This document shows, piece by piece, positions 16,738 through 25,127 of a DNA stretch of 36,579 nucleotides. The DNA is from Flammeovirgaceae bacterium (GTDB lineage: Bacteria; Bacteroidota; Bacteroidia; Cytophagales; Cyclobacteriaceae). The DNA lies in assembly GCA_021298355.1 (NCBI GenBank), contig JAJTEH010000021.1, positions 1 to 36,579 of the forward strand. Reading direction: 5' to 3'. The notes beneath the pieces were generated by a model, which was not told the DNA's origin, searched no databases, and worked only from the letters and a program-made list of their open reading frames with translations. Every line of letters begins with the position of its first letter. The stretch's first letter is position 1. A program made the position numbers and the translations under genes.

Positions 16738-17954
16738 TCAAACTTAATCGCTTTTATCGGATTTACTTTTGCTATAACCAAAGTAGGTACAAGTAAAACC
16801 AATGTAACTAAAACTAAAATAAGCAAATTCAACAGCACGATTACCTCCCAATGCCAGCTTATAGGTACATAAGCAATGTAATAGCTTTGAGGGTTAAGGG
16901 GAATAAGTTTAAAATAATATTGTAAAGCGCATAAACCTATACCCACAACGTTACCCCACAGTAATCCGCGCCCAATCAGCGAAACACCTAATTGCAAAAA
17001 CACTTTTCTTATTAAATTATCGCCACTGCCCAACGCTTTTAACAGGCCAATCATGGCGGTACGTTCCATCACCATAATCAAGATTACGGATATCATGTTT
17101 ACGCTGATAACCACCAGAATAATGGCCAGCAAAATGCGCACTTGCCGCGCCAGTAAATCCAGCCATTGAAAAATATTTTGAAATTTATCGCGCGTGGTAA
17201 TTACCATCTGATCGTAATCTATGTAGTTCGATATGGTTGCAGCAGCATCTTCGGCCTGTTCGGGGTTTTTGATAAAAACCTCAATGCCTCCTGCCAATGT
17301 ATCGGCCCAGTCATTTAATTTTCTTACCTGTTGTATATCGGTTAATATTACTTTATCATCGAAGTATTCGGATAAATGTGTTTGGTAAATACCCACTACT
17401 GTGAGGCGTCTTAAGCGAGGCGGATTCTGAAAAAAATGAACTGTTATTTTTTCTCCTACATGAATCTTCAATTTAGAAGCTATGTTTTTACTTATCAAAA
17501 CTTCGTTGCTAGCGGTTGAGTCGTTAAAAGATAAAAATCTACCGGCCACCAGGTTACCAGCAAATGTTAGGGTATCAAATCGTGCACTTACTCCTTTTAC
17601 TAAAACACCCAAAATTTCATCCTCTGTTTTTATCAGTCCGGCTTTGTTGGCATACTCTTGTGCGTGTAAAACAAAACCAAATTTTTGTGGAGAGGTAAAA
17701 ATTTCGTTGTTTAAACTAAGTGGTGTTTCTTCCAGCGAGTTGTTTAACGACTGTTGCACAATAACCATGTGCCCGCTAAAACTGTACATGCGCGCTTTTA
17801 TCGCCTCTTCGAAACCAAACATGATAGAGAATGCCACAATAGATGCCGCCAGGCCCAGGCCTATGCTTACTAATGCAATGCGGTAAATCGAAGACGAAAA
17901 CCCTTTTTGCTGTTGGTCGATAATACGTTTAGAAATGAAATAGGAAAGGTTCAC
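16734..17954 (-). CDS. FtsX/LolE-family ABC transporter permease
   Basis: A 406-residue permease of the MacB/LolC-E type. One membrane helix lies near the N-terminus (about 26-50, YRIALVSIGLGLAASIVAFS). A large periplasmic domain follows (about 50-265), with three C-terminal helices in the FtsX domain (about 270-395). LKALGSGDNLIRKVFLQLG is the coupling-helix region typical of the family, and the C-terminus VNPIKAIKFD matches the LolE-like P.KALR tail. Members move lipoproteins or other substrates with an ATPase partner, which is not in this window. The start is GTG at 17954, only 39 bases from the divergent muramidase gene. Confidence 0.88.
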   Translation of the reverse strand: MNLSYFISKRIIDQQQKGFSSSIYRIALVSIGLGLAASIVAFSIMFGFEEAIKARMYSFSGHMVIVQQSLNNSLEETPLSLNNEIFTSPQKFGFVLHAQEYANKAGLIKTEDEILGVLVKGVSARFDTLTFAGNLVAGRFLSFNDSTASNEVLISKNIASKLKIHVGEKITVHFFQNPPRLRRLTVVGIYQTHLSEYFDDKVILTDIQQVRKLNDWADTLAGGIEVFIKNPEQAEDAAATISNYIDYDQMVITTRDKFQNIFQWLDLLARQVRILLAIILVVISVNMISVILIMVMERTAMIGLLKALGSGDNLIRKVFLQLGVSLIGRGLLWGNVVGIGLCALQYYFKLIPLNPQSYYIAYVPISWHWEVIVLLNLLILVLVTLVLLVPTLVIAKVNPIKAIKFD

Positions 17955-17964
17955 GCGATCCGAT

Positions 17965-17972
17965 TACTTTTG
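17965..17972 (+). promoter_or_regulatory. Bacteroidota -7 promoter element for the namZ-nth-fmt-folA run
   Basis: TACTTTTG matches TAnnTTTG exactly and ends 21 bases before the ATG at 17994. It lies in the 39-base gap between the divergent permease and muramidase genes, so any -33 element would fall inside the permease coding region. None is obvious. Confidence 0.4.
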
Positions 17973-17993
17973 TACGGCAAAATACATATTAGA

Positions 17994-19181
17994 ATGATTC
18001 GAATACTACTTTCGGCCATACTCTTTGCTGCGTGCCAATCGGCCAGTTCGCAAAAAAATACAGCAGAGGGGCCCAAGCCTGCAAAAATTGTAAAGGTTGG
18101 TGCCGAACAACTCGATGTTGTTTTACCAAAATTAAAAAACAAACGAGTGGCCTTAGTGGTAAATCACACTTCGCTCGTAGGCCATACGCATCTGGTAGAT
18201 ACGCTTTTGGCATCGGGTATTCATGTAGTAAAAGTATTTGGCCCCGAACATGGTTTTAGAGGAAATGCCGCAGATGGGCAAACCATAACCGACAGCCTCG
18301 ATACCAAAACCAAATTACCCGTATTATCGCTCTATGGAAAAACCAAAAAACCTACACCTAATCATTTAAAAAATATAGACCTCGTTATTTTCGATATACA
18401 AGATGTAGGCACGCGGTTTTATACCTACATCAGCACCATGCATTATGTGCTAGAAGCTTGTGCAGAACAAGGTGTAAAAGTTTTAGTGCTAGACCGCCCC
18501 AACCCGAACGATTTTATCGATGGCCCCTTTAACCGAAAGCCGCTGCAATCTTTTGTGGCCATGCACGCTATACCGGCAGTACATGGCCTAACCGTTGGCG
18601 AATTAGCCACCATGATAAACGAAGAAAAATGGTTAGCAAACGGTGTGCGTTGCGATGTAGAAATTATAAAAGTAAAGGGCTGGCAACATGGGCAACCGTA
18701 TGTTTTACCTGTTAAACCATCGCCTAATTTATCCAACCAACAAGCTGTAAACTTATATCCTTCGTTATGTTTTTTCGAAGGCACTGTAATTAGCATTGGC
18801 AGAGGAACGCCATTTCCATTTCAGGTTGCAGGAAATCCTTTACTTACCACCTATTCTTTTTCTTTTGTGCCCAACACCATTGCAGGAGTAGCTGTTAAAC
18901 CGCCTCACGAAAATAAAACGTGTTATGGTTTAGATTTACGCACTGCTAAGGCAGAACGAAGAATAAATCTGAAGTATCTGTTAGAACTATTTAAAGCTTA
19001 CCCGGAAAAAGAAAAGTTTTTTACTGATTACATAAACTTGTTAGCGGGTAATCCGGAATTTAAAAACGATGTTTTAGCAGGAAAAACAGAAGAAGAAATA
19101 CGGGCCACGTGGCAAAAAGAACTGGATGTCTACAAAACCTTACGGAAAAAATACGTGTTATATCCGGAAGCAAACCACTAG
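17994..19181 (+). CDS. namZ: exo-beta-N-acetylmuramidase NamZ-like lipoprotein (DUF1343, GH171)
   Basis: I start at ATG 17994 (395 residues), directly before a lipoprotein signal peptide with lipobox LFAAC (Cys14); the frame itself runs further upstream. The protein is a DUF1343 member, shown by VNHTSLVG, FGPEHGFRG, FDIQDVGTRFYTYISTM and VKPSPNLSNQQAVNLYPS. The family, studied in Bacillus (YbbC) and Tannerella, removes terminal N-acetylmuramic acid from the non-reducing ends of peptidoglycan fragments. Here it is probably anchored to a membrane facing the periplasm. It is followed one base later by nth, so it heads a + strand run with nth, fmt and folA. Confidence 0.9.
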   Translation: MIRILLSAILFAACQSASSQKNTAEGPKPAKIVKVGAEQLDVVLPKLKNKRVALVVNHTSLVGHTHLVDTLLASGIHVVKVFGPEHGFRGNAADGQTITDSLDTKTKLPVLSLYGKTKKPTPNHLKNIDLVIFDIQDVGTRFYTYISTMHYVLEACAEQGVKVLVLDRPNPNDFIDGPFNRKPLQSFVAMHAIPAVHGLTVGELATMINEEKWLANGVRCDVEIIKVKGWQHGQPYVLPVKPSPNLSNQQAVNLYPSLCFFEGTVISIGRGTPFPFQVAGNPLLTTYSFSFVPNTIAGVAVKPPHENKTCYGLDLRTAKAERRINLKYLLELFKAYPEKEKFFTDYINLLAGNPEFKNDVLAGKTEEEIRATWQKELDVYKTLRKKYVLYPEANH

Positions 19182-19182
19182 C

Positions 19183-19821
19183 ATGCGAACAAAAGCCGAA
19201 AAAGTTAAAGATATATTAAGTATACTCGACCGTTATTATCCTACGGTAGAAGTGCCTCTTCACCACAAAGATGCTTACACTTTATTAATTGCCGTTTTGC
19301 TTTCGGCCCAATGCACCGATGAGCGCGTAAACAAAATAACTCCATTACTTTTTAAACGGGCCGATAATCCTTTTGATATGATAAAACTATCGGTAGAGGA
19401 AATCCGCGACATCATAAAACCCTGCGGATTATCCCCCATGAAATCGAAAGGTATTTACGGATTATCTAAAATTTTAGTAGAACAATACAACGGAGAAGTG
19501 CCAAATACCTTCGAAGCCCTCGAAGCATTACCTGCAGTTGGGCACAAAACTGCATCGGTTGTGCTTACACAATGGTTTGGTATACCTGCCTTTCCGGTAG
19601 ATACGCACATTCACCGCCTGGCTTACCGATGGGCTTTAACCACCGGAAAAAATGTAGAACAAACCGAACACGATTTAAAGCGGTTGATTCCCGAAGAGAA
19701 ATGGAACAAAGCCCATCTGCAAATAATTTATTTCGGTAGAGCCTATTGCCCCGCACGTGGGCACGTTTGGCAAGATTGCCCCATCTGTAAAAAATACATG
19801 CGAAAAGAATTACGCGATTAA
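19183..19821 (+). CDS. nth: endonuclease III-like DNA glycosylase/AP lyase
   Basis: The ATG at 19183 (212 residues) follows the muramidase stop after one base; a longer in-frame reading would overlap that gene. The enzyme excises oxidised pyrimidines and nicks abasic sites. The helix-hairpin-helix is LPAVGHKTA with the catalytic Lys122, and Asp140 lies in PVDTH. The C-terminal iron-sulfur site is unusual: only Cys189, Cys199 and Cys202 are present (spacing C-x9-C-x2-C), where the family norm is C-x6-C-x2-C-x5-C. So the cluster may be missing or changed. Catalytic residues are intact and the length is normal, so activity is likely. Confidence 0.93.
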   Translation: MRTKAEKVKDILSILDRYYPTVEVPLHHKDAYTLLIAVLLSAQCTDERVNKITPLLFKRADNPFDMIKLSVEEIRDIIKPCGLSPMKSKGIYGLSKILVEQYNGEVPNTFEALEALPAVGHKTASVVLTQWFGIPAFPVDTHIHRLAYRWALTTGKNVEQTEHDLKRLIPEEKWNKAHLQIIYFGRAYCPARGHVWQDCPICKKYMRKELRD

Positions 19822-19870
19822 CATTCTTTACGGTTTATTTGTGTGCCCTAAACACATGCACACTTAAGAA

Positions 19871-20791
19871 ATGGAAAAACTGCGAATTATTTTTATGGGT
19901 ACACCAGAGTTTGCCGTTGCCAGCCTGGAAAATTTACTGGCTAATGGCGTACAGGTTGTTGCTGTTGTTACAGCTCCTGATAAACCCCAGGGGCGCGGAC
20001 AAAAACTAGATTACTCGCCTGTTAAAAGTTGCGCACTTAAACACAACTTACCCGTATTACAACCCACTAATTTAAAACATCCTCACTTTTTAGAAACGCT
20101 AAAAAGTTATCGGGCCGATCTGCAAATTGTTGTAGCCTTTCGCATGTTGCCCGAAGTAGTTTGGAATATGCCACGCTATGGTACATTTAATTTACATGCT
20201 TCTTTATTGCCACAATACAGAGGAGCGGCCCCTATCAATTGGGCTATTATTAACGGAGAAAAAGAAACCGGTGTAACTACATTTTTTCTGCAACACGAAA
20301 TAGATACCGGAAAAATTATTTTTCAGGAAAAAGAAACCATACACGATACCGATACTGTAGGCAATTTGTATGAGCGACTAATGAAAAAAGGAGCCGACTT
20401 AGTTGTAAAAACAACGTTAGCCATACAGGCAGGAAACTATCCGCAAACAGAACAAAGCGAAACATCAACCTTAAAAAGTGCGCCAAAAATTTTTAAAGAA
20501 ACCTGCGAGCTAAACTGGAACAAACCCGCACAAGAGCTGGTAAATTTTGTACGCGGGCTAAACCCCTACCCGGCTGCGTGGGTAAGGCTTGCTGGTAAAG
20601 CATTTAAAATATACCAGTTAAAAATTGTAGAACAAAGCAAAAAACTTTCTGTTGGCGAAATCAATACCGATCAGAAAAATTATCTTCATGTAGGAACAGC
20701 CAACGGAATAATTTCGATAGAAGAATTACAACCCGAAGGAAAACGAAGAATGAGCATTCAAGAGTTTTTCAGAGGAAATAAAATGGAATAA
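19871..20791 (+). CDS. fmt: methionyl-tRNA formyltransferase
   Basis: A 306-residue enzyme that formylates Met on the initiator tRNA using 10-formyltetrahydrofolate. The N-terminal strand [15 protein letters not shown] and the loop [10 protein letters not shown] are typical. The active site is visible as Asn107 and His109 ([17 protein letters not shown]) and Asp145 (HEIDTGKI). The C-terminal OB-fold domain, about 205-306, includes [13 protein letters not shown]. It begins 49 bases after nth, a gap containing a weak 6-bp inverted repeat, and folA begins one base after its stop. The pairing with folA joins two folate-linked steps. Confidence 0.96.
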   Translation: MEKLRIIFMGTPEFAVASLENLLANGVQVVAVVTAPDKPQGRGQKLDYSPVKSCALKHNLPVLQPTNLKHPHFLETLKSYRADLQIVVAFRMLPEVVWNMPRYGTFNLHASLLPQYRGAAPINWAIINGEKETGVTTFFLQHEIDTGKIIFQEKETIHDTDTVGNLYERLMKKGADLVVKTTLAIQAGNYPQTEQSETSTLKSAPKIFKETCELNWNKPAQELVNFVRGLNPYPAAWVRLAGKAFKIYQLKIVEQSKKLSVGEINTDQKNYLHVGTANGIISIEELQPEGKRRMSIQEFFRGNKME

Positions 20792-20792
20792 A

Positions 20793-21296
20793 ATGGAACT
20801 ATCACTAATTGCTGCCCTAAGTAAAAACAATGTAATAGGAAAAAATAACGACCTGCCCTGGCATTTACCTAACGACATGAAATACTTTATGCAAACCACA
20901 AAAGGGCATTGTGTATTAATGGGCAGAAAAAATTACGAATCGTTGCCAGAAAAATTTAGGCCGCTGCCAAACCGAACAAATATTCTTGTAACCAGGCAAG
21001 CTAATTTTCATGCCCCAGGCTGCGAAGTTTTTAATACGATAGAAAAAGGAATTGCCTACGCAAAAGATATAGGCGAAACAGAATTATTTATAATTGGCGG
21101 AGCAGAAATTTATAGCGCTACTTTACCATTGGCCGATACATTATACTTAACTGAAATAAATGCAATTATAGATGGCGATACATTTTTTCCGAAGGTAGAC
21201 AAAACGAAATGGAAAGAAACCTCGCGCCAGGTAAACAACAGAGACGATAAACATAAATTCGATTTCGACTTTGTTGTGTATGAAAAGATACGGTGA
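20793..21296 (+). CDS. folA: dihydrofolate reductase
   Basis: A 167-residue NADPH-dependent dihydrofolate reductase. The family landmarks are all present: [21 protein letters not shown] with Trp23, Asp28 as the acidic active-site residue, [11 protein letters not shown] as the NADPH-binding segment, LVTRQ, and [24 protein letters not shown] near the C-terminus. Length is normal. It starts one base after fmt (TAA A ATG), so the two are almost certainly co-translated. It supplies the tetrahydrofolate from which the formyl donor of Fmt is made. It converges with the small exported protein, with 32 bases between. Confidence 0.96.
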   Translation: MELSLIAALSKNNVIGKNNDLPWHLPNDMKYFMQTTKGHCVLMGRKNYESLPEKFRPLPNRTNILVTRQANFHAPGCEVFNTIEKGIAYAKDIGETELFIIGGAEIYSATLPLADTLYLTEINAIIDGDTFFPKVDKTKWKETSRQVNNRDDKHKFDFDFVVYEKIR

Positions 21297-21328
21297 TTAA
21301 ATTTTGAAACTGTTCGAAACCAATTTTG

Positions 21329-21802
21329 TTACAACCCAAGCGTCTTTAAAAAACTATAATCTCTTCGGTTAATTTTTAAAACAAGATCTTCATTTTCCTG
21401 CTTTTGTGTTTCTACCATTCTCCATTTTCTGTTTTCTTCGATATACTTAATAACAAATACTCCTGTATATTTTTCTTTTTTGTGCTGGTGCATAAAATAC
21501 ACCATGCTTGCTGTTGTGCCTTTAAATATTGTTTTAAAATATTTAAAACTACTTAAAGATGGTAACTCCATTCTGCTTTGAAAAAAATCTTGCGGGTATT
21601 TTTTGCCGCTTGCTTTTAGTGTGTCTTTTAATGCTTGTAACGTTGAGCTGGCTATACTGGCTTCGATAAGTCGAATGTCTTTTTTTACATAACCATGATA
21701 GGCTTCTTCATACACTTTTAACAACTGATGATGGTGCGGGTGATCTTGTGCAAACAATGGTTTTGCAATAACCAGGATGATAAATACCAGTAAACGTGTC
21801 AT
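21329..21802 (-). CDS. small exported protein, unrecognised
   Basis: A 157-residue protein with a signal peptide (MTRLLVFIILVIAKPLFAQ), so the mature part is about 138 residues. A His-rich start (DHPHHHQ) follows the cleavage site. The rest alternates helices and strands (LLKVYEEAYHGYVKKDI, ASMVYFMHQHKKEKYTGVFVIKYIEENRKWRMVETQ). That order is compatible with an NTF2/SnoaL-like cone fold, but I cannot confirm the family. It stands alone, converging with folA and facing the long gene-free stretch. A near-match -7 element (TACTTTCG) lies about 20 bases before its ATG. Confidence 0.7.
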   Translation of the reverse strand: MTRLLVFIILVIAKPLFAQDHPHHHQLLKVYEEAYHGYVKKDIRLIEASIASSTLQALKDTLKASGKKYPQDFFQSRMELPSLSSFKYFKTIFKGTTASMVYFMHQHKKEKYTGVFVIKYIEENRKWRMVETQKQENEDLVLKINRRDYSFLKTLGL

Positions 21803-22198
21803 ATCTTTTTTTCATCGAAAGTATTGAGGTTGTTTCTCTTACCATGTCAGAAAAAGTTCAATGTATATCACGATTAAATTTTTTATTGCAATTGATACTT
21901 CTCTTGGATTCTGTACCTTATTCATTGTGTATGGTAACGGCCCTATTCACTTGCCTATACGAAACAAGTCTATATGTATACCTAACCTATTTTTACCAAA
22001 ACATCGTATTCCTATTTTCCAAGATTTAGGTTGGTAAACAGCTAAAAGGCAGGTTAATAAACGCTGCATCTGGCAGTATGAGATTATTGTAAACTATAGT
22101 TTGATTGTTTTAACACTCTTTTTATTTAATGAAGAAAAGCTACTCGTTTAGCTGATAATTATCATTCTTTACCAGCAAAAGCATGTTGATATTCGGCT
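21803..22198. other. gene-free stretch of 396 bases
   Basis: This AT-rich stretch separates divergent genes: the small exported protein on the left and the DUF1801 gene on the right. A 77-codon plus-strand frame overlaps its left part, but it has no recognisable protein character. I see no tRNA-like cloverleaf, riboswitch core, terminator hairpin or exact TAnnTTTG element. A TTTACCAA/TTGGTAAA inverted repeat about 30 bases apart is present but short. It presumably holds both promoters. Confidence 0.6.
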
Positions 22199-22567
22199 AT
22201 GGTTGTAACACAATACATAGCAGGCTTACCAGAAAAACAAAAACAGATCATGACAATTCTACGATCGTTAATCTTAGATGTTAGTCGTGATGTAAAGGAA
22301 TCCATGCACGAAGAATGGCAAGAACCGGTGTTTTATCTGCACGGTGCATTATGTTACCTTTCGATAGACGACTCGGGTGTTGCCATTAATTTTTACCATG
22401 GTAAACACCTTACCAAAAAATTCGAGTTACTAGAATTACACGACCGCAAGCAAATTGCCTCTTATACCTTTTATGGTGTTACTGCTTTGCAAGAACACGA
22501 AGAGGAAGTACGCCAATGGCTTACAACAGCAGCAACTATAGTGAGAAAAAAAGACAATCACGCATAA
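22199..22567 (+). CDS. DUF1801 domain protein
   Basis: A 122-residue cytoplasmic protein with the DUF1801 (YdhG-like) fold signature: an N-terminal helix pair (YIAGLPEKQKQIMTILRSLIL), then ESMHEEWQEPVFYLHGALCYLSID, where the W-x-x-P-x-F/Y text and following strands are typical. The later segment VAINFYHGKHL is also characteristic. Members are related to the iron chaperone frataxin fold, and most have no assigned job. The ATG at 22199 fits; the 3' end overlaps the M20 amidohydrolase gene by 10 bases in convergent orientation. Confidence 0.85.
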   Translation: MVVTQYIAGLPEKQKQIMTILRSLILDVSRDVKESMHEEWQEPVFYLHGALCYLSIDDSGVAINFYHGKHLTKKFELLELHDRKQIASYTFYGVTALQEHEEEVRQWLTTAATIVRKKDNHA

Positions 22568-23751
22568 TTTAATTCTTGTATGGCCATCCAAGCCATTAAG
22601 CCACTGCTAATGGAAAGGGCCTCCTCATCAATATCAAAAGTGGGTGTGTGTACATACGATGTAATTCCTTTCGCTTCATTTTTTGTACCCAACCGATAAA
22701 AAGATGCCGGAATTACTTGGGAATAATAAGAGAAATCTTCTGCGCCCAAACTAATATCTATATCTACAACGTTATCTGCGCCCACATAGGCTTTAGCCGC
22801 TTCTTTAATTCTTTGTGTAACACTCGGGTCGTTTTTTAAGAACGGATATCCTCTCGAAATTTCAACATCACATGTTCCCCCCATGCTTTCCGCTAATCCT
22901 TCTGCAATTCTCTTAATTTTCTTCAGCGCTTCTTCACGCCAACCTTCATCCATTGCTCTAAAGGTGCCGGTAAGTTTTACTTCGTTTGGTATAATGTTCG
23001 TGGCTGTTCCTCCTTCTATTTTTCCAATGGTTAATACGGTAGGTTGTTTTGGGCTTGCATTTCGGCTTATTACTTGTTGTAAGGCAATTACTATATGCGA
23101 GGCAATCAGTACGGGATCTACCGTTAGCTCCGGTGCAGCCCCATGCCCTCCTTTGCCTTTAACGGTTAGGTATAACTCATCGCAACTGGCCATGTACATT
23201 CCTTCGCGAAAACCAATTTTCCCCACCGGTAAAAGTGGAAATACATGCTGCCCGATAATGGAGGCTGGTTCAGGGTTTTGCAATGCTCCATCGCGTATCA
23301 TGTACGAGGCCCCGCCAGGGTTTTTCTCCTCTCCCGGTTGAAAGATAAGCCTTATCGTTCCTTCAAAATGTTCTTTTAATTGTGTTAATATTTTTGCTGT
23401 ACCCAATAAAGAAGCTGTATGTACATCGTGCCCACAGGCATGCATTACTCCTTTATTCTTTGAAGCATATGGTACAGCGTTAGCTTCAGTAATAGGCAGG
23501 GCATCCATATCGGCACGTAGGGCTACTGTTTTTAAAGTAGGGTTGTTTCCTTTTATTTCGGCAACAAGCCCGGTGGTTGCAAGCGTATGTACAGATAAGC
23601 CAAAACTTTCTAAAGCATTTTTTACATATTTAGCTGTTTCATATTCCTGATACGAGAGTTCGGGGTTAGCATGTAAATGCCTACGCCAATGTATTACTTC
23701 CGGTGTTATCTGCCTGGCAATTGTTTTAACTTGATGTACTAGATCATTCAT
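22558..23751 (-). CDS. M20D-family amidohydrolase (N-acyl-amino-acid or peptide amidohydrolase)
   Basis: A 397-residue metallohydrolase of the M20D/hippurate hydrolase group. Metal and active-site residues are visible: Cys106 and His108 (HACGHDVH), Glu141-Glu142 (QPGEEKNPGGA), His169 (GQHVFP) and a C-terminal His in YVHTPTFDID. A lid domain with GHGAAPELTVDP lies in the middle. It cleaves an acyl or peptide group from an amino acid; the exact substrate is unknown. Its ATG overlaps the hutF stop as ATGA, so it is translated with HutG and HutF. It may release an amino acid that feeds the same catabolism. It is the last gene of the ten-gene run. Confidence 0.92.
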   Translation of the reverse strand: MNDLVHQVKTIARQITPEVIHWRRHLHANPELSYQEYETAKYVKNALESFGLSVHTLATTGLVAEIKGNNPTLKTVALRADMDALPITEANAVPYASKNKGVMHACGHDVHTASLLGTAKILTQLKEHFEGTIRLIFQPGEEKNPGGASYMIRDGALQNPEPASIIGQHVFPLLPVGKIGFREGMYMASCDELYLTVKGKGGHGAAPELTVDPVLIASHIVIALQQVISRNASPKQPTVLTIGKIEGGTATNIIPNEVKLTGTFRAMDEGWREEALKKIKRIAEGLAESMGGTCDVEISRGYPFLKNDPSVTQRIKEAAKAYVGADNVVDIDISLGAEDFSYYSQVIPASFYRLGTKNEAKGITSYVHTPTFDIDEEALSISSGLMAWMAIQELNYA

Positions 23752-25127
23752 ATTCCTCTGTTTTTAATGGAGAGTATGGCTTGCGTAAAATTGTGCAGTA
23801 TACTTCCCTGATAAACATGTTTTTGTTCTTTTACTACCCATGTACCCTTTACGATTGTTCCGGCCAGATGGCTGGCATCGGTAGCATATACCAGAGTTGG
23901 CCATAGTTTTTCTTTTCCGGTACATTGCAAAAGTGGTGAGTTTCTATTGTATACAACAACGTTAAAAGGCTCTTTAACGGCTAAAGGTTCTGTTGGTAAA
24001 CCCATGGCTGCCCTTCCGTTTAAAAGTGCGGTTGTATACATTTGTTCTGCCCCATCACCATCAAATGTATTTCTCAGATGCGATAACAATCTTTGTCTAT
24101 AATCAATCATTCTAAACTCAGCCAACGGATTTAAACCAATGTGCGAATCGGTACCGATACTCCAATTACCATTTTGCGCCAGATAATCGCGCATACGAAA
24201 AATACCATCGCCTAAATTACCTTCGGTGGAAGGGCACAAAACTACGTTAGCTTTAGTTTTCGCTATTCCCTTTACTTCATCATCATTTAAATGTGTAGCG
24301 TGTACCAAATGAAAGTTACGGTTTACCGGTAAGTTGTTTAACAACCACGAAACCGGCCTTTGCTTTGTTGAATGCAGGCAATCTTCTACTTCTTTTAGTT
24401 GTTCTGCCACATGGATATGGAAAGGATAACGGTTTCCTATAGTATTATATGTTTCTTTAATGTCTTCGGTTTTTACTGCACGCAACGAATGCACCGAATA
24501 CCCTAAGCGAGCGTTTGAATAATGGCTAACGCTTTCTTTGGTTGCGTCTAAAAGTTTCAAATAATCTTCGCATGTTCGCGAAATAAATCTTTTTTGCCGA
24601 GGCTGAGGTGCTGTATTAAATCCTCCTTGCTGATAAAACACCGGAATTAATGTAATACCAATGCCAGACGTTTTTGCAGCTTCGAGATGGCGTAATCCTA
24701 ATTCGGCTAAATGGGCATAAGGCTTTCCGTTTTTATCGTGGTGTAGGTAATGAAACTCTGCCACATGCGTGTAGCCATGCCGTAGCATTTCGGTATACAA
24801 CATGGTAGCAATAGCTTGTAAAGAATCAGGATCTACACTAAGCGCACATTGATACATGGCTTCGCGCCATGTCCAGAAATCGTCTTGCACACCTGCAGGA
24901 TGTGTTTCGGCCAAACCTGCCATTGCATATTGAAACGCGTGCGAATGCGCATTTTGAAAACCCGGCACTGCTATACCTGCCACATACTCTGCTGCTAAAG
25001 CACTTGTTGGCGCTGTTTCGCTTATAGAAAGTATATGCCCATCGGAATGTAAGCCAACGTATGCAGGCGACAACCACTGTTGGTTGTGCCATAAATAGTC
25101 GAACTTAAAAAGTTTAGCGATTGTCAT
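23748..25127 (-). CDS. hutF: formimidoylglutamate deiminase
   Basis: The start is ATG at 25127 (459 residues), overlapping the hutG stop as ATGA; the frame extends upstream but only inside hutG. The enzyme is an amidohydrolase-superfamily TIM barrel. It has the HxH metal motif at 61-63 (NAHSHAFQ), FHIHVAEQ at 235-242, VHATHLND at 274-281 and the catalytic Asp326 in GTDSHIGLNPLAEFR, all typical of HutF. It deaminates N-formimidoyl-L-glutamate to N-formyl-L-glutamate and ammonia, the substrate of the adjacent HutG. HutH, HutU and HutI, which act earlier in histidine breakdown, are not in this window. Confidence 0.93.
   Translation of the reverse strand: MTIAKLFKFDYLWHNQQWLSPAYVGLHSDGHILSISETAPTSALAAEYVAGIAVPGFQNAHSHAFQYAMAGLAETHPAGVQDDFWTWREAMYQCALSVDPDSLQAIATMLYTEMLRHGYTHVAEFHYLHHDKNGKPYAHLAELGLRHLEAAKTSGIGITLIPVFYQQGGFNTAPQPRQKRFISRTCEDYLKLLDATKESVSHYSNARLGYSVHSLRAVKTEDIKETYNTIGNRYPFHIHVAEQLKEVEDCLHSTKQRPVSWLLNNLPVNRNFHLVHATHLNDDEVKGIAKTKANVVLCPSTEGNLGDGIFRMRDYLAQNGNWSIGTDSHIGLNPLAEFRMIDYRQRLLSHLRNTFDGDGAEQMYTTALLNGRAAMGLPTEPLAVKEPFNVVVYNRNSPLLQCTGKEKLWPTLVYATDASHLAGTIVKGTWVVKEQKHVYQGSILHNFTQAILSIKNRGI

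Noticed and set aside
19841-19863. GTGTGC/GCACAC inverted repeat before fmt as terminator or riboswitch
   Set aside because: A 6-bp stem with an 11-base loop and no U-tract is too weak, and no conserved riboswitch core can be seen.
21796-22029. A 77-codon plus-strand frame in the gene-free stretch
   Set aside because: It starts inside the oppositely oriented exported-protein gene, has no domain or signal character, is rich in codons expected from random AT-rich sequence, and has no promoter match.
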